A stretch of 64,000 nucleotides of DNA, taken from NCBI GenBank assembly GCA_035578155.1, contig JAPWDM010000002.1, positions 39,454,811 to 39,518,810 on the forward strand, read 5' to 3'. Position numbers and translations under genes: made by a program. This DNA is from Brachynemurus nebulosus (Eukaryota > Arthropoda > Insecta > Neuroptera > Myrmeleontidae). The notes beneath the pieces were generated by a model, which saw only the letters and a list, made by a program, of their open reading frames with translations, was not told where the DNA came from and ran no database searches. This document shows positions 23,830 through 35,420 of the stretch, in pieces (positions within the stretch are counted from its first letter, which is position 1; each line of letters opens with the position of its first letter).

Positions 23830-24420
23830 CCAGAATTAACGTAGAGGGTTGAAATTTGGTGTGTTGATAAAGTTCGTACCTAGGTTGTGCTTTTTGGAGG
23901 TTTTAATATTTTACCCCCACCCCCCTCATTTTTAAGCTAAAATTTCATGGTTTTTCGACGTTTTCGAAGTTTGTACCACTCGCACAGGTCACCCAAATAA
24001 ACCTAGAGGGTTGAGATTTTGTATTCGGATTGAGTTTGTATCCAGGGGGTGCCTTTTGGGGGTCTCGACTTTTAACCCCTACCCCCACCATTTTTATACC
24101 CAAAAGAACATGATTTTTCTTGTTTTTTAACAGTTTCGTTCGGGTCAAAATCTCCCCAAATAAACCTAGAGGGCTGAAATTTTGTGTACAGGTTAAGCTA
24201 ATAGCCAGACACTGTTTTTTGGGGGTTTCAACTTTTAACCCTTACCCCCACGATTTTTACGCCAATATTTCCTTAATTTTTTTGCTTGTTTTCTAACACA
24301 TCTAGAGGCTCTCTAAGGAAACCTAGAGGGCTGAAATTTTGTACGTGTATTCAGTTAGTATCCAGCTAGTACCTTTTAGGGAGTCTACATTACTTTTCCC
24401 CCCACTTCTTCCATTTTTAC
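23830..24420. repeat. Tandem array, about 4 x 160 bp
   Basis: The block ACCTAGAGGG(T/C)TGAAATTTTG and the following TTTTGGGGGTTTCAACTTTTAACCC-type, C-rich block recur near 23842, 24004, 24166 and 24324, a period of about 158-162 bp. Degenerate matches extend upstream towards 23560. Units are substantially diverged, so the array is old. Confidence 0.8.
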
Positions 24421-25055
24421 ATCTGAATTGAATGCTATTGTTAAATGTGTTTTAAATGCATTACTTTTATTCTAAATACAAGTAGGCGAATAGTAATTTT
24501 AAAAAGTTTAAAAAAAAGTGAATACAATTTTTTAACAAATGAAATACATACATATTAAGTAATTTGAAAATGTTATTAAAGTCACTGTTTATTTATAAAT
24601 TAGGAATTTTGGATTTTTATTATTTATAAAATAGAAATTTTGGATTTTTTTGGAAAGAAAAAATATCTTCATAAAAGCCTTCCAGTTTACTATTTAAGTT
24701 CCTTTTTTAATATTTAAAAATAAAACACAAAGGCAATTGGCGGATAAGCATGGATAGAAATGCCCTCGTACGAATTGTGTTGGCTTTTTCCCTGTTAACT
24801 GCTATCGGCACAAAATTGAAATTTACTGAGATTCAGCCCTTAAAAACTTAAAACCTTTTTTTAAAGCCCCGATCAACCGGACACTCATCATCAGTTTTAA
24901 AACCACCAAAATTACAAATCGCTTGTGGACTTTCAATTATATTTCGCTTGTAGACACTCAATACCGAAGATGAAAGGAAAAATTCGACTTCCGTGATGGG
25001 GCTCCGCTGCTCACGGCGTTTTTTTTTTAAATTGGAACATAGCTTATCTATTTGA
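24421..25055. other. AT-rich spacer, nothing recognised
   Basis: No feature that I can support. Confidence 0.4.
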
Positions 25056-25059
25056 CTAA

Positions 25060-25229
25060 GGGCGATCAGTTTTAACTGACAGTTTTTACTCAGTTAAAAC
25101 TGACGTCCCTGTGTCTACACACACTCATATTAAAGCTGTCAGTTTTCAGCCTACACACGATCAGTTTTCTTTGTCAGTTTTAACTGTTCGGTGAAAACTG
25201 TCAGTTAAAACTGATCGTGTGTAGCGGCC
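25060..25229. mobile_element. 170-bp palindromic MITE, TTAA-type
   Basis: Built almost entirely from alternating CAGTTTTAACTGACAG and CTGTCAGTTAAAACTG blocks. The right end CGTGTGTAGCGGCC is followed by TTAA (25230-25233); the left end GGGCGATCAG is preceded by CTAA (25056-25059), a one-base change from TTAA. Confidence 0.65.
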
Positions 25230-25964
25230 TTAACAAATAAGCTGAATTTTAGTCAGCTAAGCAAGTGACTTTTCTTTAAGACTACCGTCCGCTTCCATTG
25301 CTCGACAAGTCAATTTACTTTACATTCGATAAAAATTGTAAAATGAGTGCCAAAATGTAGCAAATAACGGTATTTTAGCAATAAAATTCAACTTTATAAT
25401 CAAAATAAAAGAATTATTCTAAAGTTTCTAAGGGTTTAGATTCTAAAGATCAGGCGAAGAAAACACAAATATAATCAGCTATCAGAGTCAGAACATTCTG
25501 CATGTGTCCAGTTTCCATCGCTTCTGCAACGATACCATGCAAAAAAGCCATGCATTCTATCTTTTCCAGATGAGAGCCACATAAGCTCTGCAACATGGTT
25601 ATAGATTTCAATATTCATTTCTTATTACAATTCTGATAATTATAACAAAAAAAATAGGCAAACTTAGCTTTATAATTAGTAATAATTAATTGTAATAAAT
25701 TGATAATTTAGTTCTTACTTTGGCATCGTTAAAATTATTTTGTTATAAGTACCGAACACAAAAAGCAAAACCTCTTTTAACAACTGAATACGTGCAACTA
25801 CCGGAAAATGTGCATGAGAGAAGCTTAGCCGACAAGTACCGAACTTGTACTAATTGTAAGTTGCGTACTGGCGAATACAAGCATTAGAAGCGTGTACTTT
25901 TGCACCGCTCCCATTACCCGCTAGCTCTCATTACCCCTCGATCCCTGAGTATTCTTATCCTACA

Positions 25965-26418
25965 GCGAGTTCTACACGATGCTACGAACGTTCCTTCCAA
26001 CGTTCGATCGAACGTTTGAGGCAATTAAGTTCGATAGTTGGTGCGACGAATGTGTCTGCTACACGGTGAATCGAATGTTTGATCCAATACGAATGATGAT
26101 GTGTTGGTACTCAGTGGACGACGCTGTTATCTGTCTGATGTTATCTCTAATGTTATACACTGATGTTGTCTCTCTTCACATGAACGAGTCGTGCAGCTGC
26201 TGAGTCGAACCAACCAACGCAACCAATATTGACCTTCAAACGTTCGAAGCATCCCTTTGACTCGGTGCAAGAATACCGACATCGAACGGGACACGACCAA
26301 ATGCGAACGTTTGACGCTCGACATTGGACACTCGTAGGTTCGAACAACGGCTACATGATGCTATGAACCATCCAACGTCGAATGTTGGAAGGTGTTCGTA
26401 GCATCGTGTAGCAGCGGC
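25965..26418. mobile_element. 454-bp TTAA-type MITE, copy 1
   Basis: Nearly identical to 45373-45825. The inverted ends share CTACACGATGCTACGAAC; the interior has dispersed (C)AACGTTCGA-type motifs on both strands. Flanks are TACA on the left and TTAA (26419-26422) on the right. The 74-codon ORF at 25979-26203 begins inside the terminal repeat and overlaps opposite-strand ORFs, so I do not treat it as a gene. Confidence 0.85.
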
Positions 26419-26422
26419 TTAA

Positions 26423-27363
26423 GTATACTGTGCACTTGAATGGATAATAGATCATAGCTTTTTAGTCCATTCTGTATTTTATGCGAATTAAAATTCAATC
26501 ATTCGTTTCATAAATTCTTGCTGGTCATAATTAATTTTAAATCTGTGCATTACAGTTAATATAGGACACACGGATATGGTTAACTAAAATTTAATATTCT
26601 ATCTTCTTTATCATTATTTTTCATATTCATTTCTTTATTAGCTTTGCATGTAGTAGAGATGTTAATTCGTTTTATTTAAATAGAAAATGATATTGAAATA
26701 AAGATAGCAATATATCTACTATGTTTATATTGAGCGAACATATTAAGCATAGTATTTATACATATACATTATACGGTATCGCTCAGAAAAGATAGGTACC
26801 TTTTTTTTTCTTCTGTATTAACATCTTGACGGTTATAACTTATAATGATAAAACTCCCAACTGGTACACTCTTTGGACACCTAATACACTTTATATGGAA
26901 TTGTTGACGTCCTGCGAGGTGGTGTATGAGTTAATAGATAAGGTTTCACTTGACATCTTGTGGCGTCAATGACCGTCCAGGTGTTAATAGACTTTCCAGT
27001 GCTAGCATAGTGTTTTCATAAGATGGAATGGTTTATCATACACATTTGATTGTCCTTTCTTTTTACATAACTACCATAACGTTTAAACAGAAACTCGTGT
27101 CGATTTCAACAAAACTTCAAAACAACTTGTATTAACTTGACCCTCTAACGTTTGTTTGCGCTTTGTTTCTTGCGTTACTATCGAAAGTGATAAACGTCAA
27201 AGAGTTTCCTGTTTATATACAACAAAAACAAGTCATAACCGATCATTTTCTGACCATTTTCTGGCTTCATATTGCCAGTATCTCAAACCTATTTTTGTGC
27301 GATTTTTTTACGTTATATATAAAAATGCCCATCAAAGCTGTGAATAAAAAGTAAGAAAGAAAA
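26423..27363. other. AT-rich spacer, nothing recognised
   Basis: No exon or repeat boundary seen. Overlapping 63-codon ORFs near 27160 are in AT-rich sequence and enter the flank of the next element. Confidence 0.4.
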
Positions 27364-27367
27364 TTAA

Positions 27368-27600
27368 CCCCTCTAGCGGCTCATGTAAAACTAACCAAAG
27401 AAAATGATCTTTGAAAATACTTAATTTAATTGCGTAATTATATGGTCAACCCAATCGATATTTTTTGCTTGTGTAATGCTTTTACGATAGCAGATGACAG
27501 CATCTTACAGTTACCAACACGAGGCGAGTTCAGGTCGGGAGAGTCATTCAAGTTGTATAATTCGTATGACGAGCTGTGCTCGGGATAGCCGCTAAAGGGG
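27368..27600 (-). mobile_element. 233-bp TTAA-type MITE (uninterrupted copy)
   Basis: Flanked by TTAA at 27364-27367 and 27601-27604. Ends CCCCTCTAGCGGCT and (reverse) CCCCTTTAGCGGCT are inverted repeats. It is the same family as 41568-42652 in opposite orientation, and it preserves the unbroken TA site (27418-27419) where that other copy was interrupted. Confidence 0.88.
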
Positions 27601-27604
27601 TTAA

Positions 27605-28896
27605 TTTAAGATAAAGTTGGTTACTAGTTGTCCAAACGTATTTCGTCATCACACTACAAAAGTATATACATTATTGCATCCAGAAGCGTAACCACAATGG
27701 AGCAAGTGGACCAGTTGTTCCAGGACGCATAATAAAAAAGGACGCAAGAAAGAAAAATAATTTTTTTTTATTGAGAAGTGATTTTTCCCCCAGCCGTTTT
27801 CAGAGCCTAATTACTTACAAAGAAGATAATTCAGAAACTGCTTTTTGTTTTGCTCTCCACCAGTACTTTTGGAGAGGAAAATAACTTTTGTTATTCGATT
27901 TTTTTTTTTTTTTTTGCTTGTCCATTGCCTTTTTAGGGAAAATGGATATTTTACGCGGGGACGCTTGAGTCAGAATCGCCCCAGAGCGCCAAAAATTGTA
28001 GTTACGCCTCTGATTATATCATCTAGTTTCTTTACATATGTATGTATTGCAATTTTTGCAATATTATAAAATAGGAATAAAAATAATCCCATGCGTTGCT
28101 TTTCTAGTGACATCGTAAGATTTTGAATTACATATTTTTTGTGAAACTTTTTTTATATTATACCGATTCACCGCATAAATTGTTTTTACAGTGTGTTGTG
28201 AACTATTCTTTTTTGTACGATCTCTATCCTCCGCAAAAAAGTTTCAGTGTCATAAAAAACTCGAAGAAAGTATCATTGACGACAATTTAGTTTGGCACGT
28301 TGGTAATCTTTTACGAATCATTCGCTTCAGTCTTACCACCACGGAGTTTAAAGTATATAAAAATCTAATTCTAAAACAGACGTTCAATTGAAATTTGGAT
28401 AAAAATGTATTGCATTGTAGTGTACGTACATACATATACATTTTGTATATAATGCAAAAAAAAAAATTAAAATTGCTGCAACGCCAAACACTCGAGTTAT
28501 TATACCGTGGTGTATACGTATAGATAGTATTATAATACATTTACCTATACCAACCTATCCGTGATAGAGACCACAATGGCAACAACTTGCACCGGTAATG
28601 TAACGGTCTAACTACCTTGGAATTTAATATTATTCACTATATGTTTACTTAACATGTTGATAAGATAATAACTGTGCCGCGAAGTAACGCGGTTGAAGCG
28701 CACTTTTTCCAAACTAAACCTCTTTCCGTAGCTATTCGATCGTTGAATAACCAGATCATGATGTGCCTACCCAGAGCATGAAACGCCACTATTTGATGAA
28801 ATTCTTAGTCTGTTGATGTCAACCGGATCAGTCTTCAACAAATGAATATTCTGAAATTAAACAAGTCATTTAAATAATAAAATGTCAATATACTTA
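27605..28896. other. AT-rich spacer, nothing firm
   Basis: 27660-28020 contains text such as GCATCCAGAAGCGTAACCAC and AGTTACGCCTCTGATTAT that could be inverted ends of a further hAT-like element (CAGAGGCGTAAC), but no TSD was fixed. Otherwise unremarkable. Confidence 0.35.
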
Positions 28897-29363
28897 TCTA
28901 TACATATAATAAAACTGTAACGAGACCATTTCTGTACATGGAATATTTTTTGAAAATTATACTGGTACTGTAAATAATTATCGATGTAGATATCAAAACA
29001 ACGATTTTTAAAATTTTCGTCTGTCTGCCTTTCTGTCTGTGTGTCTGTTCCCGCATCACGCAAAAACTATTGGACGGATTTTAATGAAATTTGGTGTGAT
29101 CATAACTTACTACCCGGGTCAACATCTAGGATACTTTTTATTCCGGGAAAAGTGCTTCATTTCAACGGAAAAATAGAAAAAATATTTTGAACTTGTGCAC
29201 ACATTACGCCAAAACTATTGAACGGATTTTGATGAAATCTGATATTGTGATAAGTTATTTCCTGGGTCAACATCCAAGATACTCTTTACTCCGGGAAAAT
29301 GTCTTGTTCCCACGGAAAAATAGAAAAACTATTTTGAGCATGTGCACACATTACGCAAAAACT
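28897..29363 (+). mobile_element. Helitron-like repeat, copy 2 (3' truncated)
   Basis: Starts TCTATACATATAATAAAACT after an A, as expected for Helitron insertion into AT. Followed by GTAACGAGACCATTTCTGTA, a CTGTCTGTGTGTCTGT tract and repeated AAACTATTG(G/A)ACGGATTTT blocks. It ends by fusing into another dispersed repeat near 29364. Confidence 0.65.
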
Positions 29364-30433
29364 CAGGAGGAGAAAAAATCACATAAAAAGGTTTTTAAAC
29401 TATTATCACAGTTTAAATAATAGTTTGTTTCACAAACAGTTACGAAACGAGATGACATAAGAGTGTCATTTGGAATTCAAAAATTCCAAAGGGTTATCCA
29501 TGTTATGTACCTAAATAATGCATAACATTATGCATACTAATACAGTGAAAATATCATCACTAAAGTAAATTTAATTTAGAAAAATAAATTTGCAGGTCAA
29601 ATTATTTTGTGAAAATTTACAGTTGATAATTATGTAAAATATTTAATTTTGTCTAAGTTTCTTTTAATTTTGTCTATTATCTAATTTTATTTTTCTTTTA
29701 ATTTTGTCTATTATTTAATTTTGTCTAAGTTTCATTTAATTTTGTCTAAGTCATTAAATTTTTTTTATTTAAAGCTTGTCATCAGTTATTTTTGATATTT
29801 CCTTGTAATTTTAGTGTGTTTTGTGATCTGTAAGATATTTCTGATATGTATTTAATTATTATGGTGGCTTAAAATGTCTGGTGATAACTCTTGTGCTGCT
29901 AAATTTTGTTTAAATCATTCAAAACAAAATTTCAATTTATGTTTTTTCTGAGTGTCGTTTGATGCAAATTTGTAAGTATTATTATAATTTGAATGCTTAT
30001 GCACAATACGTTAAACAATAAATAATTATTAATATTTTATAATAATTCAGTTAATATTTTCGATTTCGACAGTGGTTGGTGCTAATAGGTCGTGACGATC
30101 TAAATTCTCGTGTTGAATACTGTCATCAATTTCGCGTTTACTCAATTCATTTTGAAGAAAGTTGCTTTTAGTTGTTCATATAATTTAACATGACCATTAT
30201 CAACCCTCAATCTCACATGTACAAACACATACAATCACATAAGTAAAAAAGGACATATATAATTGTTTATACTTATATCAAAAAAGGATAGAAAGTGCGT
30301 TTCGCTACTGACTATGGTAATAATCTTTTATTTATACTGTGCTATTATTCTGTGTCAACTAGTTTCGATGAAAAACTAATTTTTATAAACTGAAATTCGC
30401 TATGTTATGCAGGATGCTGCGACAGGGGTATTT
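29364..30433 (+). repeat. Dispersed repeat, split by an insertion
   Basis: The pieces 29364-29406 (AGGAGGAGAAAAAATCACAT) and 30342-30433 (ending GCAGGATGCTGCGACAGGGG) are contiguous in the copy at 50499-50628. A partial inverted copy with the same CCCCTGTCGCAGCAT end lies near 46505-46552. Confidence 0.7.
29407..30341. mobile_element. 935-bp DNA element, 7-bp TSD CTATTAT
   Basis: Ends CACAGTTTAAATAA and (reverse) CACAGTATAAATAA match at 13 of 14 positions and are flanked by CTATTAT at 29400-29406 and 30342-30348. A short T-rich tandem repeat (TTTAATTTTGTCTA(A/T)) occupies about 29645-29762. No transposase is present. A 7-bp TSD with a CA start is unlike hAT (8 bp) and could indicate a P-superfamily relative, but this is uncertain. 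Confidence 0.75.
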
Positions 30434-30450
30434 TTTTCTTTGACTGGAAG

Positions 30451-30797
30451 AGTGGCTTCCAAACTTTTTTGTCTCGTAGACCACTTTCAATGATTTTCGG
30501 TCTTAGATAGACCCCCTATGCCTATACAAACCCAGAAATTTAAGACCAACTTTCGAAAATATAACCCCGGAAAATTGGAGGTGGCGAGTCAAAAAAAAGG
30601 TCACCAATCATCAACTTCTTATTTTAGGACCATTTGGCACAAACAAAATGCAGTTGGAGAGCAAAAAAAACACCGCTGTACATAGGCTCCCATTTACATC
30701 TCACAGACCCCCAATTTTTTTCTTTCCTCGCCGTGGATTCCTTGCAGGTCTTTTTCGACCCCTGGAGGATCGATATAGCCCACTATGGGAACCACTA
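30451..30797. mobile_element. hAT-like element, diverged
   Basis: The left end AGTGGCTTCCAAACTTTTTT and right end, read in reverse, TAGTGGTTCCCATAGTGGG resemble the widespread hAT terminus with GTGGTTCCCAAAC. No convincing TSD. Confidence 0.5.
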
Positions 30798-30909
30798 GTC
30801 TAGAATATAGACGTCAGATCTATAAATTTAATTTTTATTGATCATTAGGAATTTTAGCAATTGAACATAAGGCTTTCTACGGGCAACTTGTACAAAATTT
30901 GACTTTATA

Positions 30910-31090
30910 AACGGTCCCCGGGAATAAACAGCATTTTTAAAAAATTTCCTCCCCAAAAATAAGTGGTGGCCAAAAAAAAAAACCGTTTAACTTTTTTCCC
31001 GGACTCTCTATTGACAGCTATACGGGCCCGATTCTCAAGCCCGGGCCTCAAGGCTGCAACCCTAGGTACCCCACCCTCTCATTGGGCCTG
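30910..31090 (-). mobile_element. hAT-type element, third family copy
   Basis: Reverse strand from 31090 reads CAGGCCCAATGAGAGGGTGG and continues with homology to the two copies at 8116 and 8452, including the T/A-rich middle and the CCCGGGGACCG block. The far end is diverged and no TSD is visible. Confidence 0.65.
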
Positions 31091-31602
31091 TCGAGCGAGC
31101 TTGTAAATGTGACCAATAAATGCAGCAGTTCCTCCATTATCCAGCAGTACCATTATGTACTTGTTGCATAAATAGCTATTATTTTGCTACTTATTGCATA
31201 ATAGCTATTTTCGTTTCAGAGGCAAACATACTCTTGTCAAGGTGTTCGTAGATCTCTTGAACATTGCAATTAGTTAACATTCACTAACTAATATTACACT
31301 CTCCGCATCTCGCCAAGTATAAATATTGCTACAGCATGAACCGATTTTAACTTTATATGGTCACTTAATTAAACTGCAGTAATTGTCTTCTGAAATGTTT
31401 TTGCAAAATGTGTGTGGTATATAGTAAAAGTTTATACTGGTGATGGTAGATAAAGTAGAAGACCTTCAATTTTTACAATTGTAGATTTAAACGTACAATA
31501 AATCTGTGGAAAATATTGATTGATACATTTCGATCAGTTACTTGTACTAATAGATAAAAGTCCTTAATTAATGAAATGTATTATTTGTTTCGCATTTCAT
31601 TT
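31091..31602. other. AT-rich spacer, nothing recognised
   Basis: No feature supported. Confidence 0.4.
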
Positions 31603-31930
31603 AAATTAAGGTATTTTGGATGAACAATTTTCATTTTTGCTATTAAAATGACGAAATTTTTTTCCAAGCATGACTGATTCGACAGAAGTCATTTTTCTAC
31701 TGGTCCTAGATGCAATTTCATTTCTGTCTTCTATTTCTATAACGGAATTCAAGAAATAATGAATCCCAAGCAATTTTTGAAAAAGTACGTCTTGCAAAAT
31801 TACTGAATCAATTCTCTTAGCAATACACTTTGAAGAGTTAGAAATGAAATTGCATGTAGAATCAGTAGAAATATGACTTCATTCAAATCAATCATACCAA
31901 TTCCGAAAAGAAATTTCGTCCTTTTGAAAA
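31603..31930. repeat. Foldback repeat, about 110-bp arms
   Basis: AAAATGACGAAATTTTTTTC, TTCGACAGAAGTCATTTTTC and GATGCAATTTCATTTCTG (31645-31728) recur inverted at 31838-31925 around a centre near 31790. The same dispersed family appears at 17514-17640 and 31990-32135. Confidence 0.65.
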
Positions 31931-31989
31931 GCTTCTAATTACATCATTCTAGCATTTATCCACAGTTCTGAAGGCATAAAAAAATTTGC

Positions 31990-32135
31990 TTAACTCAAAC
32001 ATTTCTTCGTTCTTAAGTTAAGCTCTACGGAAGCTATTTGAAATAAGCTGATTGGTGAACTTTTAATCTTTGCTATCAAAATGACTTATGCATATGACTA
32101 ATTAGACGAAAGTCTTTTTTAGTGATTTTGCATTA
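31990..32135. repeat. Dispersed repeat, empty-site paralogue of 16216
   Basis: Matches the two flanks of the element at 16220-17509 joined together. The TTAA of that site corresponds to ATAA at about 32043-32046, preceded by CTACGGAAGCTATTTGA and followed by TGATTGGTGAACTTTTAATC. Confidence 0.55.
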
Positions 32136-33160
32136 TTAATTTTGATAAAAATGAGAAGAAATACTTCGAAAATTTATAACATTTCAGTTTGAAAGGAAAA
32201 TGGCTAAAGAGGTTAAGATTGTAGTTGATACGCGAAGCGTATTACATCCTAAGTCACTTCTTATATTGATAACTTTTTACAATTTCTGCTGGCATTTCCA
32301 CTATTGTAAAAGCAAAAAAAAATAACTGTTTCCGGTTGCCTGAAGATTGTTTCTTTTCGGAAGCACTTTATATGTACATAATATATTTTCGCCATATAAC
32401 AAATGAAATTGAAGTTCAGCCGTTCGTCTGCCTATATGTTATTTATTGTACATACATACATACGCTTACACTCTCATGCATATTGTATAAGGTGAATTAG
32501 TGGGACCAGGGACCATGGTGGGATGTACACAGTATTATTGTACTTACTATGTTTTCTTTACATAAAACTCGTATGTGTGTAAGTAATTGCCATAATATTG
32601 TGTATGTATGTATGTATGTATGTAATAATATAAGGTTGTTTCTTTTCTTGTTTTAATTTTTAATTTCAACTCACACCTGTAATATGAATCAAATCAAGAG
32701 ACTGAATTTGTATGCATTTTCGTTACGTATTATATTCCACTCTTATTTTTACTTGTCGAATTTTGATAAAATTTTACATTAAGATCGAGAATAGCATTAT
32801 TAAGTAGGTATATTCCCAAAGAAGATCTGGATATCCTTTTCAGGATAAGAATAAAGTTTCGTATTAGATGTAGAATCTTGGAGTATATAGAAATAATGGT
32901 TCAAAAAAAGTAATCCCATTGTTATTTTATAAAAATATATTTAAATTCTTTTAGTTAAGAATATTACCCTTAAAATTGACTTTCCCACGATGTTACGTGT
33001 AATATTGTGGGCTTTTATGGGTTAAATACATCCAGAAGATTTGGTATGTATAACGTAATTCAAGAAATAATTCATTTTGTTATAAAGAATTTTAACCTAG
33101 GAACGAGAATATATATCCTAGGATTGAGAATATATATCTCGAAAAATTACAGTATGAGTC
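32136..33160. other. AT-rich spacer with dispersed repeat and microsatellite
   Basis: A TATG microsatellite lies at about 32603-32623. 32770-33020 is a dispersed repeat related to 20790-20890 plus 22405-22525. Tandem ATATATATC(C/T) sequence near 33108-33140. No gene seen. Confidence 0.4.
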
Positions 33161-33440
33161 CAGAGGCGGTGAAGGACTCAAATGGGGAGAGGGCAAGATA
33201 ATTTTTGCAAGACTTCCTTTAATTTTTTCTTTGAAATATCTTCCTTAAAAACTGATGATTTTTCATGATTTTTCAAAAAAACCTCCCTAAATTTAGGTGA
33301 TGATCAAAACATAAAAATAAATAAACAACTTCCCGAATCAAGCTTATCAAGTTCTGCCAGCTTTTTTACACATGCGAGGCCCCTAAAGGCGCGAAGCTAT
33401 AGGTGGGCGCCCACTTCGCCCATCCTTTGCGCCGCCTCTG
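33161..33440. mobile_element. hAT-like element with CAGAGGCGG ends
   Basis: Left end CAGAGGCGGTGAAGGAC; right end, reversed, CAGAGGCGGCGCAAAGGATG. CAGAGGCGG is a common hAT start. Flanking 8-mers TATGAGTC and AATATGAC do not match well, so the TSD is unproven. Length 280 bp. Confidence 0.6.
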
Positions 33441-34920
33441 AATATGACAAAATTATAACTTTGACTTGCGAATTAAATCCATATGCATATAAATAAAGAG
33501 TACACAGGCAAAGTCACTTGACGGATGTCGACAAGTAAAATGTCTATTAATAGAGAATGATTCCAAAGGGTGATTTAACGGATCCCGAATTTTGAAATCC
33601 GGTTTCGTTCCGTACAATTACGGGTCTTCAAAGACTAATTTTTTTTTTTTATACATTTTGATAATATCACTAAAAATCAACAAATTGTGTAAACTTTCTC
33701 CAATATACACCTAATATTGCTAGGCTTCTAAAAATCGTTACATGTAAGAACTGAACCAGTTGATTACAGTGACTCAAGAAGGTTTACTAGAACTTCTACC
33801 ATCCAGACTAACCTTATGTATTCCATATAAATATGTTGATGATAGCCTCAAAAAAAACTGTTTAAAAGATGGACAGGTACTGCGGCTTTGTTACATTAAT
33901 TCTTCTACCATTTCTTCTATTCCTTTGATAGATTTCCTCCAAGTTTTCAATATTGTTCCAACTCTAATAAATTCTGGAACATTTCCATTAAGAAATTCCG
34001 AATTATTGGATACCCCTTTGAACTTATTTTTCTCTAATTTGTATAAATTCATCATGAATGGCTGCCTCGATGGTATACCGAATAGCATAAAAATCATATT
34101 ACTATTAATAAAAATTCTATCCATATATTGTATGAGATTACTGCTTATGAGTATGTAATGGTGGCAACTTATTCATATTACCATCAACAATAACATTATG
34201 AAGTATGTATGTCTTTCTTGTTTCACTTGTTTCTTTTAGTTTACCTTTCCCTTCACAATCAAATACAACAAGTTAGTTACCTCTAACTAACTAGTAATAA
34301 CAAAATAAAATGTTAAAATGTATTTAGTAACTTAGTTGTACGTTTTTCATTTCGTATTCTGTGTTGTATATTTTTATTTATTTAATAAAATAAACTTTTT
34401 GAATAAACAAAACAAAAAAGCATAACAAAAGTTTTAAACAAGAATTAAATTTGAATTTAAACATTTAAGGAAAACAACAAACAATGTTTCTACGAATTTT
34501 CAACAATCGAGTTTATTAAACTAACGGCCGGAATTCTTATTTAAAATAATTTAACAATAAGTTTCAAAAGTTTTATGTTGAAGTGATTTGTGTGTGGTTT
34601 GTGTTGAAAAAAATGTTTTAATATTTTCTATAAAATGGCTGCTGGTTGTTGTAATATGTCGTTCCAGTTTTCTCTGTTTAATTATTTGATTTCAATTAAA
34701 TATTATTAAATATTTTATAGTAATCAACACTTCAGAAGTATCGTATGATTCTTGTATGTGTATTAAATTACAGATTTTAAAACTAGAAATAGTAGTTTTT
34801 GTCGTTTTTTACTATATTAAGTGTAAATTTTTATTTGAAAGTGTTATGTACAGTTTCACTAATGATCATTTTTAATGAGTTTAACCTATTTATTTTACAA
34901 GGGTCAAGGTAAAATAGACG
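33441..34920. other. Spacer with unrecognised ORFs
   Basis: The longest ORF (33760-34158, + strand, 132 codons) overlaps a 77-codon minus ORF (33891-34124). Neither has a domain or motif I recognise and both lie in AT-rich sequence, so I do not call a gene. Confidence 0.35.
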
Positions 34921-34974
34921 TGCTTGTATCAAATAGGGTCAATTTACCTTTAGTTGGATGATTTGATGCCATTT

Positions 34975-35420
34975 TCACGGAACAGGTTCGCGAATAGTGC
35001 TGTTTGTAATGGATTCTTCTTTGGAGTTGAACAATTCATTAGTATTGGAAGGCACTAACTGATCTAATATTTTTTCGGCCTCAGTGTATGTTGTCTTTTA
35101 CCGGTTGAAAGTTTTTAAATTTTTCTAGTCATATTTGTAAGATTTTTTTGATATACATAAAAATTTAATCCTGTACAATGCAACCTGAGTTGATATCTAA
35201 AAATCACATAATCATTTTCTTACGTTTGATATTTCATGTCTTGCAGTTACCGAAAATGTTTCCAACGTATAAGCAGATTGTTGAAAACCAACTAAAACAG
35301 ATAATGTAGAAACTTATTTTAGTTCGTTGATATTTTGGGAAACTGACCAACCAACTTGTTGTAATTCTAAATTGATTTGGTCAATGTTTAGGTACTAGCG
35401 ATTTAAACTGGATACTGCCA
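34975..35420 (-). pseudogene. Possible decayed coding remnant
   Basis: Read on the minus strand, 35085-34978 gives a protein-like run, YTEAEKILDQLVPSNTNELF followed by NSKEESITNSTIREPVP, and a stop at 34975-34977. Further upstream other frames give LETFSVTARHEISN-type text with several stops and shifts between. I cannot name a family. The pattern fits an old pseudogene or a piece of a transposon-encoded protein, or chance. Confidence 0.2.

Noticed and set aside
25979..26203. 74-codon ORF conserved in two places (also 45387-45611)
   Set aside because: It starts inside a terminal inverted repeat of a MITE, and its conservation follows from the two copies being recent. Opposite-strand ORFs overlap it.
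33760..34158. 132-codon ORF
   Set aside because: It overlaps a minus ORF, has AT-rich codons and no recognisable domain or splice context.
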